A DNA stretch of 64,000 nucleotides from Chryseobacterium edaphi (GTDB lineage: Bacteria > Bacteroidota > Bacteroidia > Flavobacteriales > Weeksellaceae). The stretch lies in NCBI RefSeq assembly GCF_025628985.1, contig NZ_JAOTEM010000007.1, positions 1 through 64,000 of the forward strand. Reading direction: 5' to 3'. The position numbers were made by a program, and so were the translations under genes. Shown here piece by piece: positions 8,493 through 17,272 of this stretch (the first letter of the stretch is position 1; every line of letters begins with the position of its first letter). Under the pieces are notes generated by a model. That model ran no database searches. It saw only the letters and a program-made list of their open reading frames with translations, and was not told the DNA's origin.

Positions 8493-9424
8493 ATACGTGT
8501 GTTATATCCTAATACTGAATTTTGTTGTGAAGAGAATTCAAAATTTTCTTTTTCTTCAGGAAGTAAAATCGTTGTTTCTATTTCCACCTCGATTGGAAAA
8601 AAATATTCATAAAAAAGATCTACGAACTTCTTCATTGCCCCATCATGAATGTATTCTGAAAAATTTAACTTTTTCAAAGGTCCGATCTGCAGGTTAAAAT
8701 GACTTGAATAATCATCATAACTATTACCTGTAATGAGTTCCAATCCCAACCTGGATTCGCCCAACAGAATACTTTGATCATCATCTAAGTATTTTTGATA
8801 AGTTCTGGTGCTCGTGGTAACTTTTTCCTCTAATAGAGATGAGAGTATTTCACAGGCTAAATTAATATTGCCGACAATTTTATAAGCAAATGGCAAAATC
8901 CTGATAAATTTTGAAACCAATAATGAGGGAAGATCTCTACTGATGCCCCAAAAGTCATAAAACATATCCGGAACTAAAAGACCATTTAAATCTGATAAAA
9001 AATCCTGCTCAAATCCTTCAATCTGAACTCCATAGCTGAAAATTTCGTTCTCAAAAGGCTGAAAAAATAATCTTGACTCCTTTTGCTGCTTTTTTTGAAT
9101 CTGATATTCCCGGATCATCCCATCGACATCCTTTTCCGGAGAATCGTTTCTGGCTGCATGAATAAGATTTTGTGGAAGCATATCATAAAAGCCGTCTCTG
9201 GAAAGCACAATTTTCAACATTTGATTGGTGTCCAAATCATAATCGATCACGTCAGAATCTAAAACATCATAACGAAAAGCTCTCGAAAACTGACCATTCT
9301 TAAAGATTACATACTGCGACTCATCAATATCATTATTTTTCAGAAGATTATTGACAATCACTTCAGCTTTTATATCGTGTTTTAGCCACGTTATCTGCTT
9401 TGCAAGATTTTGTATCTTTTCCAT
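8489..9424 (-). CDS. tssG: TssG, T6SS baseplate protein
   Basis: This 311-residue protein sits between tssQ and tssN. The block FFQPFENEIFSYGVQIEG and the later region LLGESRLGLELITGNSYDDYSSHFNLQIGPL resemble TssG, in which a late RLG-G block precedes an iGPL segment. TssG and two copies of TssF form the wedge core. The protein is soluble. Its 3' end overlaps tssN by 4 bases, and its start lies 2 bases from the stop of the lipoprotein gene upstream. The alignment to proteobacterial TssG would be weak, so the call relies on T6SSiii synteny and these two blocks. Confidence 0.85.
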   Translation of the reverse strand: MEKIQNLAKQITWLKHDIKAEVIVNNLLKNNDIDESQYVIFKNGQFSRAFRYDVLDSDVIDYDLDTNQMLKIVLSRDGFYDMLPQNLIHAARNDSPEKDVDGMIREYQIQKKQQKESRLFFQPFENEIFSYGVQIEGFEQDFLSDLNGLLVPDMFYDFWGISRDLPSLLVSKFIRILPFAYKIVGNINLACEILSSLLEEKVTTSTRTYQKYLDDDQSILLGESRLGLELITGNSYDDYSSHFNLQIGPLKKLNFSEYIHDGAMKKFVDLFYEYFFPIEVEIETTILLPEEKENFEFSSQQNSVLGYNTRI

Positions 9425-9426
9425 GA

Positions 9427-10080
9427 TTAGTTTTTAGGTTTTAATCTTCCTGCAGCTACATACCTCAACTGAAAATACTCGTCGTTGAAGTTATAAATAT
9501 TAAGACCTTTTTCCGTACAAGCCAATATTCTGTCATTATGCAGATAAATTCCGACATCTGATATAGGATGCTCTTTATTATATCTGAAAAATAAAAGATC
9601 CCCTTCTTTCAAAAATGTTCTTCCGGTAAATAACTGAACAGCTTTTGACCGGAAAATACCATCCGGAGTTTTCTGAAAAGTTTCTCCATACACATCGCTG
9701 TATAAAGACTGTACAAAATACGAACAGTCGACACCTATTTTTTCGTCTAAGGACTGTTTTTTATATGGAGTTCCAATCCAATGATCAATATAAGTGTAGA
9801 GTTTATAGTTATTGACTTCTTTCGGCATCACTTCCATGATGATAGAATATTTTTCTTTAATTCTTAATTCCTCATCACTCAATTTTTCAAGATTATCATC
9901 CAGATTCGAGTATTGAGAATCTAAATTATTTTTTAATCCATATGAAGAATTGCTGAAATCATCCGATGAAAAGTTGTAAGGAATCTCCTGAATATATTTC
10001 TGAGAACTGCAGGATATTAAGAAAAGTATCAACCAAAATGCTGTTCCCCATCTGTAGAAGTATTTAATATTAATCATCAA
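9427..10080 (-). CDS. tssQ: TssQ-like lipoprotein with a degenerate NlpC/P60 fold
   Basis: The 217-residue protein has a lipoprotein signal (LFLISC, lipid-modified Cys24), a linker, and an NlpC/P60-like domain at about residues 95-215. The nucleophile block is intact (GVDCSYFVQSLY, Cys119) and is followed by the DLLFFR and VGIYL blocks. The catalytic His that normally precedes VGIY is Asp175, and the next catalytic polar site aligns with Ala187-Cys188, so peptidase activity is doubtful. It is the first gene of the leftward T6SS operon. Lipoprotein nature and position fit TssQ, the outer-membrane part of TssNQOPR. The gene name is less sure than the fold. Confidence 0.75.
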   Translation of the reverse strand: MMINIKYFYRWGTAFWLILFLISCSSQKYIQEIPYNFSSDDFSNSSYGLKNNLDSQYSNLDDNLEKLSDEELRIKEKYSIIMEVMPKEVNNYKLYTYIDHWIGTPYKKQSLDEKIGVDCSYFVQSLYSDVYGETFQKTPDGIFRSKAVQLFTGRTFLKEGDLLFFRYNKEHPISDVGIYLHNDRILACTEKGLNIYNFNDEYFQLRYVAAGRLKPKN

Positions 10081-10098
10081 TGTCTTTGTGTGTTTTTA

Positions 10099-10106
10099 CA
10101 AATGTA
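10099..10106 (-). promoter_or_regulatory. -7 box of the leftward T6SS operon promoter
   Basis: On the minus strand the sequence reads TACATTTG, a full match to the Bacteroidota -7 consensus TAnnTTTG. TTG triplets lie 15 and 22 bases upstream as possible -33 elements. The tssQ start codon is 18 bases downstream. Confidence 0.6.
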
Positions 10107-10150
10107 TTTAAAAAATCAATACAAAAAACAATTTTCTATAAAAAAAACAC

Positions 10151-10181
10151 TTGCCTGTGATTAAAATGATAAATATATTTG
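10151..10181 (+). promoter_or_regulatory. Promoter of tssP-tssH
   Basis: TTG at 10151-10153 (-33) and TATATTTG at 10174-10181 (-7, TAnnTTTG) are separated by 20 bases, an ideal Bacteroidota promoter. It places transcription start near 10188, just before the tssP ATG at 10202, and rules out the upstream starts at 10151 and 10166. Confidence 0.7.
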
Positions 10182-10201
10182 TACCCGACACAAAAAACGC
10201 A

Positions 10202-11266
10202 ATGAAGAAAACTAAGATTAATTTATTTTCGAATGTTGATCCCAAAGTATACGCAAGTTTGGGAATCCTTTTAATGATCAGTCTAATTGTACTTTCTTAT
10301 CAGTACACCCGACATGTAGATTGTGAAAACGCAAAGTTCATTGTTCATTCTGATGAATTTATGACCAATCGGGTTGTAGAGTTTTACGACAATACCGACG
10401 GAGCCAAATCCTGGGAGTGGGATTTTGGAGACAGTACAGCTGTTGATATAAGGCAAAGAACTCTGCATAAATATAAAAAACCGGGAGATTATATTGTAAA
10501 ACTGAAAATTAACGGAAACTGTACTCACGAAAAGCTAATAACAATCTCAAGCATCAGTCAGCAAAAAGGATATTTGCCTACAATTATAAGTCCGAATGTA
10601 GTTGCTGTAGGAGAAACGATAAACTTTGATGCCGCTAAAGAAGGTGGAGAATCCTGGGAATGGAGCTTCGGAGAAACCACCAGAACGGATGCGTTAGAAA
10701 GAAACCCTTCTTATAAATTCAAGTCAGTCGGTGAAAAAAAAATAACATTGATCGTAAACGGTGATGTAGAACATACAGCTGTAAAAACAATTTATGTTGC
10801 ACCAAAAACAATCAGAGCAAAGCAAAATTTAGACATCAAATCTTACGAATTTGAAAAGCCTCACGTTGCCTTCTCTTTACCAGTCGGAGCTGCTCAGAAA
10901 GATCCTTTGGTAGATATGCTTCAATATATTCCGGTGTCTCCTAAATCTAAACTGAAGAAAGATTCTCTCGTTGCAGAAAAGAAAGCTCCGGAAATCTCAA
11001 ACGAACAAATGCAATTGCTTCTAAATCAGGTTACTGCGCAACTGAAAACAAAAGATGATTTTAAAGATTATGTGTGCGGAAAATATGATATCCCGGTGGT
11101 TGTCAATGATAAAAAATTAGTTCCGTTTGATCAGTTTTGTCAATTAATTGCCGGAAAAAAAATAAAAATCACAGCATTAAGAATCAATAAGGATCAAAAA
11201 AACTGCATTCAAAATTTAAATATTCAGTATAAAGTCAAAAAAATGATGATTTGGATCAAAGAATAA
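10202..11266 (+). CDS. tssP: TssP, PKD-domain T6SSiii envelope protein
   Basis: The 354-residue protein (from the ATG at 10202) has a short cytoplasmic N-terminus, one membrane helix at about residues 17-37, and a periplasmic part with two PKD-like immunoglobulin domains. The WEWDFGD motif marks the first (about residues 40-115) and WEWSFGE the second (about 120-200). A C-terminal region of about 150 residues follows. This matches TssP, a bitopic protein of the Bacteroidota envelope complex. The start was chosen because a strong promoter lies across the longer frame's first codons. The gene heads the rightward T6SS unit, 19 bases before tssH. Confidence 0.82.
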   Translation: MKKTKINLFSNVDPKVYASLGILLMISLIVLSYQYTRHVDCENAKFIVHSDEFMTNRVVEFYDNTDGAKSWEWDFGDSTAVDIRQRTLHKYKKPGDYIVKLKINGNCTHEKLITISSISQQKGYLPTIISPNVVAVGETINFDAAKEGGESWEWSFGETTRTDALERNPSYKFKSVGEKKITLIVNGDVEHTAVKTIYVAPKTIRAKQNLDIKSYEFEKPHVAFSLPVGAAQKDPLVDMLQYIPVSPKSKLKKDSLVAEKKAPEISNEQMQLLLNQVTAQLKTKDDFKDYVCGKYDIPVVVNDKKLVPFDQFCQLIAGKKIKITALRINKDQKNCIQNLNIQYKVKKMMIWIKE

Positions 11267-11285
11267 AAACACAAAAACCAATACG

Positions 11286-13757
11286 ATGAATCAAGAAGAA
11301 ATTACTTACAGCCAGGAAGTCACCAAAGCCCTGAATATTGCCCAAAAAATAGGGAGAGAAAATCTTAACGCTCAATATACCGGAGCTCATTTATTAAAAG
11401 CGATGCTCAACCGTGATCTGTCTTTATTGAAACATTTAGAAAATCTATGTGTAGATGTTTTTTATCTCGAAGAATGGGCAGAGGTAAGAATCGAAGAACT
11501 TCCAAAATCTCCCAACAAATACTCTTGTGAACCCGATGAAGTAATCGATGAAATATTTGCAGAAGCAGATCAGATAAGAGAAATTTTAGAAGAACAGGAA
11601 ATTTCACTTTTTGCAATCATGGCAGCAATCAGTTCTCCGGGAGTTGCATTCAGTTTTGATCAGATGAAAACGTTTCCTGTAACAAGAAACGAATTATTAA
11701 AAGACGTAAATTTATTTGGAGAAGACCATATGACAGGGACAGCCGAACCTACACAAAAAGCAAGTAAGGGATTTATTCAAAAATACTGTATTAATACAAA
11801 AGACAAAGTCAAGAAAAAAAACAGAAAAGAATTATTGGTTGGAAGAGATACTGAAATCAATAAAATCACAGAAATCCTGTGCCGATACAGCAAACAGAAT
11901 GTTTTGATCATTGGCGATCACGGAGTCGGGAAAACTGCGTTGATTGAAGGCTTTGTACAGAAAGTTTTATTAAAACAAATTCCGGATATATTAGGCGGAC
12001 TGGAAATTTTCGAACTCGACATGGGAGCACTTATTGCAGGAGCTTCGTATAAGGGAGAAATCGAGGATCGCATCAAAAATATTGCACAGGAAATGAAGGC
12101 TATTCCAAAAGCCGTTTTAATTATTGAAGAATTTCATTCGCTGTTTGGAAACCATGGTTCAGATTCAGGAATTATTAATCTTTTAAAAAGTGAACTTTCT
12201 AATGGTCTTACCTTGATCGCAACCTCAACGATTGAAGAATATACCAAAAAAATCGAAAAAGAACAAGGTCTTGCAGGAATGTTTGAACTCCTGAAACTGG
12301 AAGAGAGCACTGACGAAATCCATTTCAGAATGCTGAAACAAACTCTTGAAGATTATCAGATTCACCATAAAATCAGTATTGATGACCAAACGATGAGAGA
12401 AGCGATAAGACTTTCTCAAAGATATATGAAAGAGAAAAGTCTTCCTGCTTCTGCGATTGATCTTATTGATCATACAATGTCGGTATTAAAAACTGCCGGA
12501 GAATCTTTTTTAAAGGAAAGAAATCATCTTCTTACAAGAATTATTCATCTTGAAGACAATACCAATAATTATCTTGAAGATGAAAGAAAAATGCATGCAG
12601 ACTGGTTGCTAAAGGATTTAGTAGAAAAAACAAAATACCTCATCAGTACTGCCGAAACAAATGAACATGAAAACGAACTTCCTGAATTTGAAAGTACAGA
12701 CCCTCTTTTAGCCTATTCCCGAAATCTTATTGTGAAAACCGAAAAAATTGCTCAGGAAAAAAGAACAAACATTACCGATTTTGATCTTGCATTGATCATT
12801 TCACAAAAAACTAACATTCCTATCGGAAAACTGAAAGAAGAAGAAAAACAGAGACTCAACGAGATGGAGGGAGTTCTCGCCAAAAGAGTTGTCGGACAGG
12901 ATCATGCAATTACCATTGTCTCGGAAGCTGTATTGGAAACCCGTTCAGGATTGAGCAAAGCAGGACAACCGATCGGTTCTTTCTTTTTCCTGGGACCAAC
13001 CGGAACTGGGAAAACGGAATTGGCAAAATCTTTGGCAGAGTTTTTATTTCAGGATGAAAATGCTATTATCCGTTTTGACATGTCTGAATTTAAAGAAGAA
13101 CATTCGGCAGCGTTACTTTATGGAGCTCCTCCCGGATATGTCGGTTACGAAGAAGGTGGACTTTTAGTCAATAAAATTAGACAAAAACCCTATTCGATTG
13201 TACTTTTTGATGAAATTGAAAAGGCGCATACCTCCGTATTCGATGTCTTTTTACAAATCATGGATGAAGGGAAACTTCATGACAGACTAGGAAAAGAAGG
13301 AGATTTTTCAAATGCTATCATTTTATTTACTTCAAATATCGGATCAGAATTTATTGTTGAATCATTCGGGAACGGTGAAATTCCCCAATCTTCTAAATTA
13401 CTGGAAATGATGAGTCGTTTTTTCCGTCCGGAGTTTTTAGGAAGATTGACCGAAACGATTCCTTTTGCACCAATCAGTAAAAATAATGCATTGAAAATCT
13501 TTGAAATTCACTTAAAAAAAGAATTATTGGATCTTGCAAAAGGTTTAAATATCAATTTAAACATTACCGAAGAAGCAAAAGAGTATTTATCAACCGAAGG
13601 TTATGACATAAAATACGGAGCAAGACCACTAAAAGGTGTTATCAGAGGAAGATTAAGAAGACCTTTGGCAAAAAAAATCGTGTCTGGAGAATTTAAGGAG
13701 GGAGATGATATTGAAGTTTCACTTAGCGATCAGGAATTAATTTGGAAAAAATTGTAA
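11286..13757 (+). CDS. tssH: TssH (ClpV) sheath-disassembly ATPase
   Basis: The 823-residue AAA+ protein has an N-terminal Clp-N repeat domain (residues 1-150) and two ATPase rings. The first Walker A is GDHGVGKT at 210-217 and the second GPTGTGKT at 570-577. The second Walker B is VLFDE at 639-643. The first Walker B reads VLIIEE (277-282), with Glu in the usual Asp place. TssH pulls apart the contracted TssB/C sheath for reuse. It is the last gene of the rightward unit, 19 bases after tssP, and ends at a strong terminator. It is short for ClpB and lacks an obvious long ClpB middle coiled coil, supporting ClpV. Confidence 0.92.
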   Translation: MNQEEITYSQEVTKALNIAQKIGRENLNAQYTGAHLLKAMLNRDLSLLKHLENLCVDVFYLEEWAEVRIEELPKSPNKYSCEPDEVIDEIFAEADQIREILEEQEISLFAIMAAISSPGVAFSFDQMKTFPVTRNELLKDVNLFGEDHMTGTAEPTQKASKGFIQKYCINTKDKVKKKNRKELLVGRDTEINKITEILCRYSKQNVLIIGDHGVGKTALIEGFVQKVLLKQIPDILGGLEIFELDMGALIAGASYKGEIEDRIKNIAQEMKAIPKAVLIIEEFHSLFGNHGSDSGIINLLKSELSNGLTLIATSTIEEYTKKIEKEQGLAGMFELLKLEESTDEIHFRMLKQTLEDYQIHHKISIDDQTMREAIRLSQRYMKEKSLPASAIDLIDHTMSVLKTAGESFLKERNHLLTRIIHLEDNTNNYLEDERKMHADWLLKDLVEKTKYLISTAETNEHENELPEFESTDPLLAYSRNLIVKTEKIAQEKRTNITDFDLALIISQKTNIPIGKLKEEEKQRLNEMEGVLAKRVVGQDHAITIVSEAVLETRSGLSKAGQPIGSFFFLGPTGTGKTELAKSLAEFLFQDENAIIRFDMSEFKEEHSAALLYGAPPGYVGYEEGGLLVNKIRQKPYSIVLFDEIEKAHTSVFDVFLQIMDEGKLHDRLGKEGDFSNAIILFTSNIGSEFIVESFGNGEIPQSSKLLEMMSRFFRPEFLGRLTETIPFAPISKNNALKIFEIHLKKELLDLAKGLNINLNITEEAKEYLSTEGYDIKYGARPLKGVIRGRLRRPLAKKIVSGEFKEGDDIEVSLSDQELIWKKL

Positions 13758-13803
13758 TTAATAATTCATAAATCCAAACAGGAGAAATATTAACACAGAA
13801 GAA

Positions 13804-13830
13804 AGGTTGCAAAATTTGCAACCTTTTTTT
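13804..13830 (+). terminator. Terminator after tssH
   Basis: The inverted repeat AGGTTGCAAA/TTTGCAACCT is followed directly by a run of seven T. It ends the rightward T6SS unit. Confidence 0.88.
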
Positions 13831-14296
13831 AAATAAAATCATGTAATTTAATTTACATCAGAATCATCATACTTTATTTTTCCATCAACTCCCTTTTTAT
13901 TTTTTATACAAAAAACATCATATTTTATAAAAGGCATTTAATAAATCAAATTATAAAAATTTGTAAGAAAACATTGATCAACAGCAAAATTTCACATAAA
14001 AAAGTAAATGGATTTTTACATTTTCACCTTTAAAAAGTTCCTAAAAACAGATTAATCTACAACAAACACACATACTACATCATTTACATATATAACTAAT
14101 TATCAATACGATTACACTATTAATATTTGTAAAAATTTACGAATATTTACAACATAATGCATTATTTTTTAAAATTAATAGTACAAAAAATCTTTAACGG
14201 TACTATCTTTGGTATAAGCAGCATGAGAATATATTTAAAGCAGATTCTTAACATTAACCTAAACCTATACTAAACTTAAATATTATTCAAGGAAAA
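13831..14296 (+). other. AT-rich intergenic region with one promoter-like box
   Basis: No coding frame or RNA gene was seen in this very AT-rich stretch. It contains TATCTTTG at 14204-14211, a match to the -7 consensus TAnnTTTG, without a clear -33 element. This could start transcription near 14218, giving a leader of about 80 bases to the next gene. Confidence 0.5.
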
Positions 14297-14752
14297 ATGA
14301 AAGTCTCCAATTGCACCATCGCGAAAATCACGGCTTACAGCCTGTTACTAATGACCGCCGTTATGCTGGTCTGTGTTTTACTAATTGATCAAACAATCTT
14401 TGACAGTGTACTTTTTGCGGCAATTGTATTATTGCTTGTGATACTGACCAAAATCAGAATTGTAACTTATGAATTTTCAGGCGGATGCGTCACTATACGA
14501 AAGATACATCCTTTCTCATTCAGAAGATTCATTTCTCCGGCGGTAGAATTTCCTCAAAATTATATTCGTGATTACAATGTCAATCACCATATGGTTTCAG
14601 GGTCTCTGGTATTGAAAGTAAGATCTAAAAGAAATAAAAAATACGCGGTGAAAATCAAGCTTTTCGGATTCACCTACGCACAGCGACAAAAAATATCATC
14701 ATCACTGGTTTCTATTGTCTCCCAAAATAATTTCAACCAAACTTTTAATTAG
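14297..14752 (+). CDS. Small membrane protein of unknown function
   Basis: The 151-residue protein has two membrane helices, at about residues 12-31 and 37-56, then a basic soluble domain with short strands (VTYEFSGGCVTIRKI, LVLKVRSKRNKKYAVKI). The layout resembles small bacterial PH-like membrane proteins, but I cannot support that family. It stands alone between the T6SS unit and the tRNA-fragment boundary of the accessory region, and a strong hairpin follows it. It lies just outside the putative island and could belong to the old chromosome backbone. Confidence 0.8.
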   Translation: MKVSNCTIAKITAYSLLLMTAVMLVCVLLIDQTIFDSVLFAAIVLLLVILTKIRIVTYEFSGGCVTIRKIHPFSFRRFISPAVEFPQNYIRDYNVNHHMVSGSLVLKVRSKRNKKYAVKIKLFGFTYAQRQKISSSLVSIVSQNNFNQTFN

Positions 14753-14814
14753 CAGAAAGTTGCTCATAGAAACGCTTTTCAAATAATTGACACCAAATCA
14801 TCATTATATTCATT

Positions 14815-14853
14815 AAAAAATCCCCATAGTTTTATTGTAAACTGGGGATTTTG
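14815..14853. terminator. Bidirectional terminator
   Basis: The stem AATCCCCA/TGGGGATT, extended inside by GTTT/AAAC, has T runs on both sides. It ends the gene at 14297-14752 and could stop leftward transcription leaving the accessory region. Confidence 0.8.
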
Positions 14854-14904
14854 CTTTTTGTACTACTTTGGAAGATAAGATAATTCTACTCAATAATATT
14901 TTAA

Positions 14905-14958
14905 CATGAAAAAGCACCTACATTACGTAAGTGCTTTTGCGTGGTCCCACTTGCGCTC
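14905..14958 (-). repeat. tRNA 3'-end remnant with terminator (att-like repeat)
   Basis: Bases 14942-14958 match 16 of 17 with 21057-21073, the 3' end of the CAT-anticodon tRNA. The next bases (hairpin with AAAAGCAC and GTGCTT arms) match the terminator after that tRNA. Both copies have the same orientation. They bracket about 6.1 kb of accessory genes, as expected when an element integrates at the 3' end of a tRNA gene. Confidence 0.7.
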
Positions 14959-15099
14959 TAATATTTTAATTTCCATTATTTGTGGGACTTTCAAACATTG
15001 TAATTTTGAAAGGAGGCGTTCCACATTATAAAGATTCACATTTTCCGTGTCCGCAAAGAAAATTAATCTTTTGTATTTACTTTTAAAAAAACTATTAGT

Positions 15100-15495
15100 T
15101 TAATTTTTACTATTTAAATGATCTAAAATCTGAACGATCTCTACTACATGATTAACTTCTAAATATATTTTTCGACGTCCGAAGATCATGATCTCTACCG
15201 CATTTTCGGTGTCATTGTATTTTAAATGAAGCTGAGCATCGCCCGATTCCCAAAAAAAATCATCCTCATCTCTTTTGTAAAGCTTTTCGGTATATGGCTT
15301 TTTTATAAAGCTGGGATCTTCCCATATTTTTCGCGAAACTTCAGTGAGTATTCCGGCAATTTCATCGGCATCAGAATAGGTAAGAAAACATGATGTATTG
15401 TTTTCTTCATGTAGCTCGATCACAATATGATGCTCATACTGATCGATGATGACATTGCCTCTTTTTACACTCCAGCTGTAGATTTTTCCGTCCAT
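15100..15495 (-). CDS. Unknown cytoplasmic protein
   Basis: The 131-residue acidic protein has no signal peptide or membrane helix. It shows alternating strands (GNVIIDQYEHHIVIELHEE and AVEIMIFGRRKIYLEV) and a short C-terminal helix. It is the last gene of a leftward cluster of mostly exported proteins and lies 8 bases after the next gene upstream, so it is probably co-transcribed. The family is unknown to me. Small alpha/beta acidic proteins beside secretion systems are often immunity proteins or chaperones, but nothing here proves that. Confidence 0.75.
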   Translation of the reverse strand: MDGKIYSWSVKRGNVIIDQYEHHIVIELHEENNTSCFLTYSDADEIAGILTEVSRKIWEDPSFIKKPYTEKLYKRDEDDFFWESGDAQLHLKYNDTENAVEIMIFGRRKIYLEVNHVVEIVQILDHLNSKN

Positions 15496-15503
15496 ATATT
15501 TTT

Positions 15504-16283
15504 TTAACCTCTGATTCCCACCGCAGTCATCGATTTGCTTTCTATTTTGTTTTTTCCGTTGGTGAATTTTTCACGGAGCTTAGATTTTACAAACCCCACC
15601 GGATTGAATGGTTTTTTGGGCAGATTGCTTTTCTGATAAAGGATGCTAACTTCCATCGTTTTGGCATCATATTTTTTTGTTAAAGTAATTCCAGGCTCTA
15701 CAATTTCCTGAAATTCTACATTCTGATCTGTTATTACCTGAATGTAAGCAGTCTGATTGATGGTGGTATTTTTAAACTTCGCTAAAATAATCGATTTTGT
15801 CTTGGTATCTGCAGACAACATACTTGCTTTAATACCGCCAAAATCTTTGGTATACACAGATCTGTCTTCTGCTTTACCCGACCATGAATACAGCGTTTTT
15901 GGGTCTGTCGTAAAATCACCCGGATTTTTTGCCAGCTGATCACTGAGCTGTTTCTGGCATTCTTCCATCGATTTGCCTGTTTTGAAACTTACGACATCAG
16001 AACTACAGTTCCAGCCGGATATTTTTTTCTCATACCGATAGATCAATACGCTCTCTTTGTTTTCTACAAATGCGATTCTGGAAGTGTTGATATGCTTTTT
16101 TTGAAATTCGGTTTTTTTGATCACAAAATCTGCATAATCTTGTACTTCCTGAGTTTCATAACCGTAGTCGCTACAGATCCCGCGTTTTGCTTTTTCATAA
16201 ATACCGATGAGAAGACCCGATTTTTCTTGACCCGGCAGTCTTGAACAGAATAGAAAAAGAATTGGTAATACGATTGATTTCAT
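15504..16283 (-). CDS. Exported protein of unknown function
   Basis: I take the ATG at 16283, which gives a 259-residue protein with signal peptide MKSIVLPILFLFCSRLPGQ. The longer frame from 16334 would bury this signal behind 17 residues. A cysteine in the signal region (FLFCSRL) makes a lipoprotein conceivable but the context is not ideal. The mature part has several cysteines (GICSDYG, WNCSSD, EECQ) and a basic C-terminal region. No family was recognised. It belongs to the leftward accessory cluster, 8 bases before the next gene. Confidence 0.72.
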   Translation of the reverse strand: MKSIVLPILFLFCSRLPGQEKSGLLIGIYEKAKRGICSDYGYETQEVQDYADFVIKKTEFQKKHINTSRIAFVENKESVLIYRYEKKISGWNCSSDVVSFKTGKSMEECQKQLSDQLAKNPGDFTTDPKTLYSWSGKAEDRSVYTKDFGGIKASMLSADTKTKSIILAKFKNTTINQTAYIQVITDQNVEFQEIVEPGITLTKKYDAKTMEVSILYQKSNLPKKPFNPVGFVKSKLREKFTNGKNKIESKSMTAVGIRG

Positions 16284-16352
16284 AGCTGTGATTCTTAGAT
16301 CAAAAATTAATTGGAAACGGTTGAAAGTTCCCAATTAATTCAGGAAAAAAAA

Positions 16353-16754
16353 TTATTCGGAATATTTGTAATTAATGGTATTGAAATATACAATTTCATA
16401 TCCTAATCTTTTAAGCCTTGACATTTCCGAGCTTCTGCTGTCTGCAGCTGCTTCATAAGAATCTCCGCCGTTGCTCATGTAAGAAGAGTAACCTCCTTCT
16501 GCTCTGTAGTTTGTACGTTCCGGAATGTAATCCATCATATATCTTCTCAGCGACAGTTCGCAATCCGTCAGTTTTGTATATTTGTCTACAGTGCTTGAAA
16601 CAACCTGCGTAAAGCCTACTTTATTCCCTTCCAAAAGTGTGTAAGAATAATAGTAATGAGTTTGGTTCTGAGCTTTCATTGTTGCTGTACCAATAAAAAA
16701 GAAGCTCAGCAACATTGCGATGCTTAATGCGATTTTTACAGTTGTTGTTTTCAT
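16353..16754 (-). CDS. Small exported protein, tyrosine/serine-rich
   Basis: The 133-residue protein has a signal peptide (MKTTTVKIALSIAMLLSFFFIG, likely cut near MKAQ). The mature part of about 105 residues is rich in Tyr and Ser, with a YYYSYTL start and a YRAEGGYSSYMSNGGDSY stretch. I do not recognise the family. It is in the leftward accessory cluster between two other exported-protein genes. The downstream gap is about 70 bases, larger than elsewhere in the cluster. Confidence 0.75.
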   Translation of the reverse strand: MKTTTVKIALSIAMLLSFFFIGTATMKAQNQTHYYYSYTLLEGNKVGFTQVVSSTVDKYTKLTDCELSLRRYMMDYIPERTNYRAEGGYSSYMSNGGDSYEAAADSRSSEMSRLKRLGYEIVYFNTINYKYSE

Positions 16755-16815
16755 GATTATATTGTTTGTTTAAAGTTTTTAAATATTTAAAAAAAATTAA
16801 TCGTTTGATATTTAA

Positions 16816-17262
16816 TCAGTCAAAAGGATCTTTTTCTTTTACACATAGTGTCTGTAAGTGTTTAAGTGCTTTTTCAAGCTTTGAAATGTATGTCGGCGGA
16901 AAACGGTATAATCTACCGATCATTTTATTGTCTTTATCCAATAGCTCAAAGAATTTCCAGTATTCATTAAATTTTTCAAAATCAAATACATTAAATGATC
17001 CTTTTAGATTTTTGGTCTCTTTACTGTAATTTAAATTTCTGTCAAGATGCGAATAAAGAATTATTTTGCCGTTTTTTTCTGCGATGATCCCATGGATTAG
17101 ATCTCCACTGTCACTGCCGTTATTAAACCAGCTAATATTTGAACCAGAGTTTTCCTCAATAATCTTATTGATGTAATTTACGGTTTCGTCAAATGTTAAG
17201 CTTTGTGCATTCGTAAATCCCAATCCTAAGAATAAGACGAAAATTGTAAGTAGTTCTTTCAT
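16816..17262 (-). CDS. Exported protein, member of a local paralog family
   Basis: The 148-residue protein has a signal peptide (MKELLTIFVLFLGLGFTNAQ). The mature protein starts with the pattern FDETVNYINKIIEE and ends with LEKALKHLQTLCVKEKDPF. The same start (T-EET-xWI) and end (KA-xHL--LC) occur in two neighbours, at 17273-17707 and 18151-18810, so the three are likely paralogs with divergent middles. Probable location is the periplasm. The function is unknown. It is 10 bases after its paralog in the same leftward cluster. Confidence 0.8.
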   Translation of the reverse strand: MKELLTIFVLFLGLGFTNAQSLTFDETVNYINKIIEENSGSNISWFNNGSDSGDLIHGIIAEKNGKIILYSHLDRNLNYSKETKNLKGSFNVFDFEKFNEYWKFFELLDKDNKMIGRLYRFPPTYISKLEKALKHLQTLCVKEKDPFD

Positions 17263-17272
17263 GATTTTTTAT

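Larger units (their letters stand above)
14753..15099 (-). other. Intergenic boundary region with tRNA remnant
   Basis: This 347-base stretch holds a bidirectional terminator (14815-14853), then a fossil of a tRNA 3' end with its terminator (14905-14958). About 140 bases with no clear gene follow. A frame of about 60 codons reads leftward here but has no start codon. Confidence 0.6.

Noticed and set aside
1..13757. Contractile phage tail or eCIS instead of T6SS
   Set aside because: The TssK, TssN, TssO, TssP and TssH genes, and the absence of tape-measure, tail-fibre and LysM spike genes, favour T6SSiii.
14915..15097. Leftward open frame of about 60 codons between the tRNA remnant and the first accessory gene
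   Set aside because: It has no start codon, ends in the tRNA remnant and its terminator, and is in a different frame from the gene upstream. I could not link it to any family, so I do not call it a gene or pseudogene.
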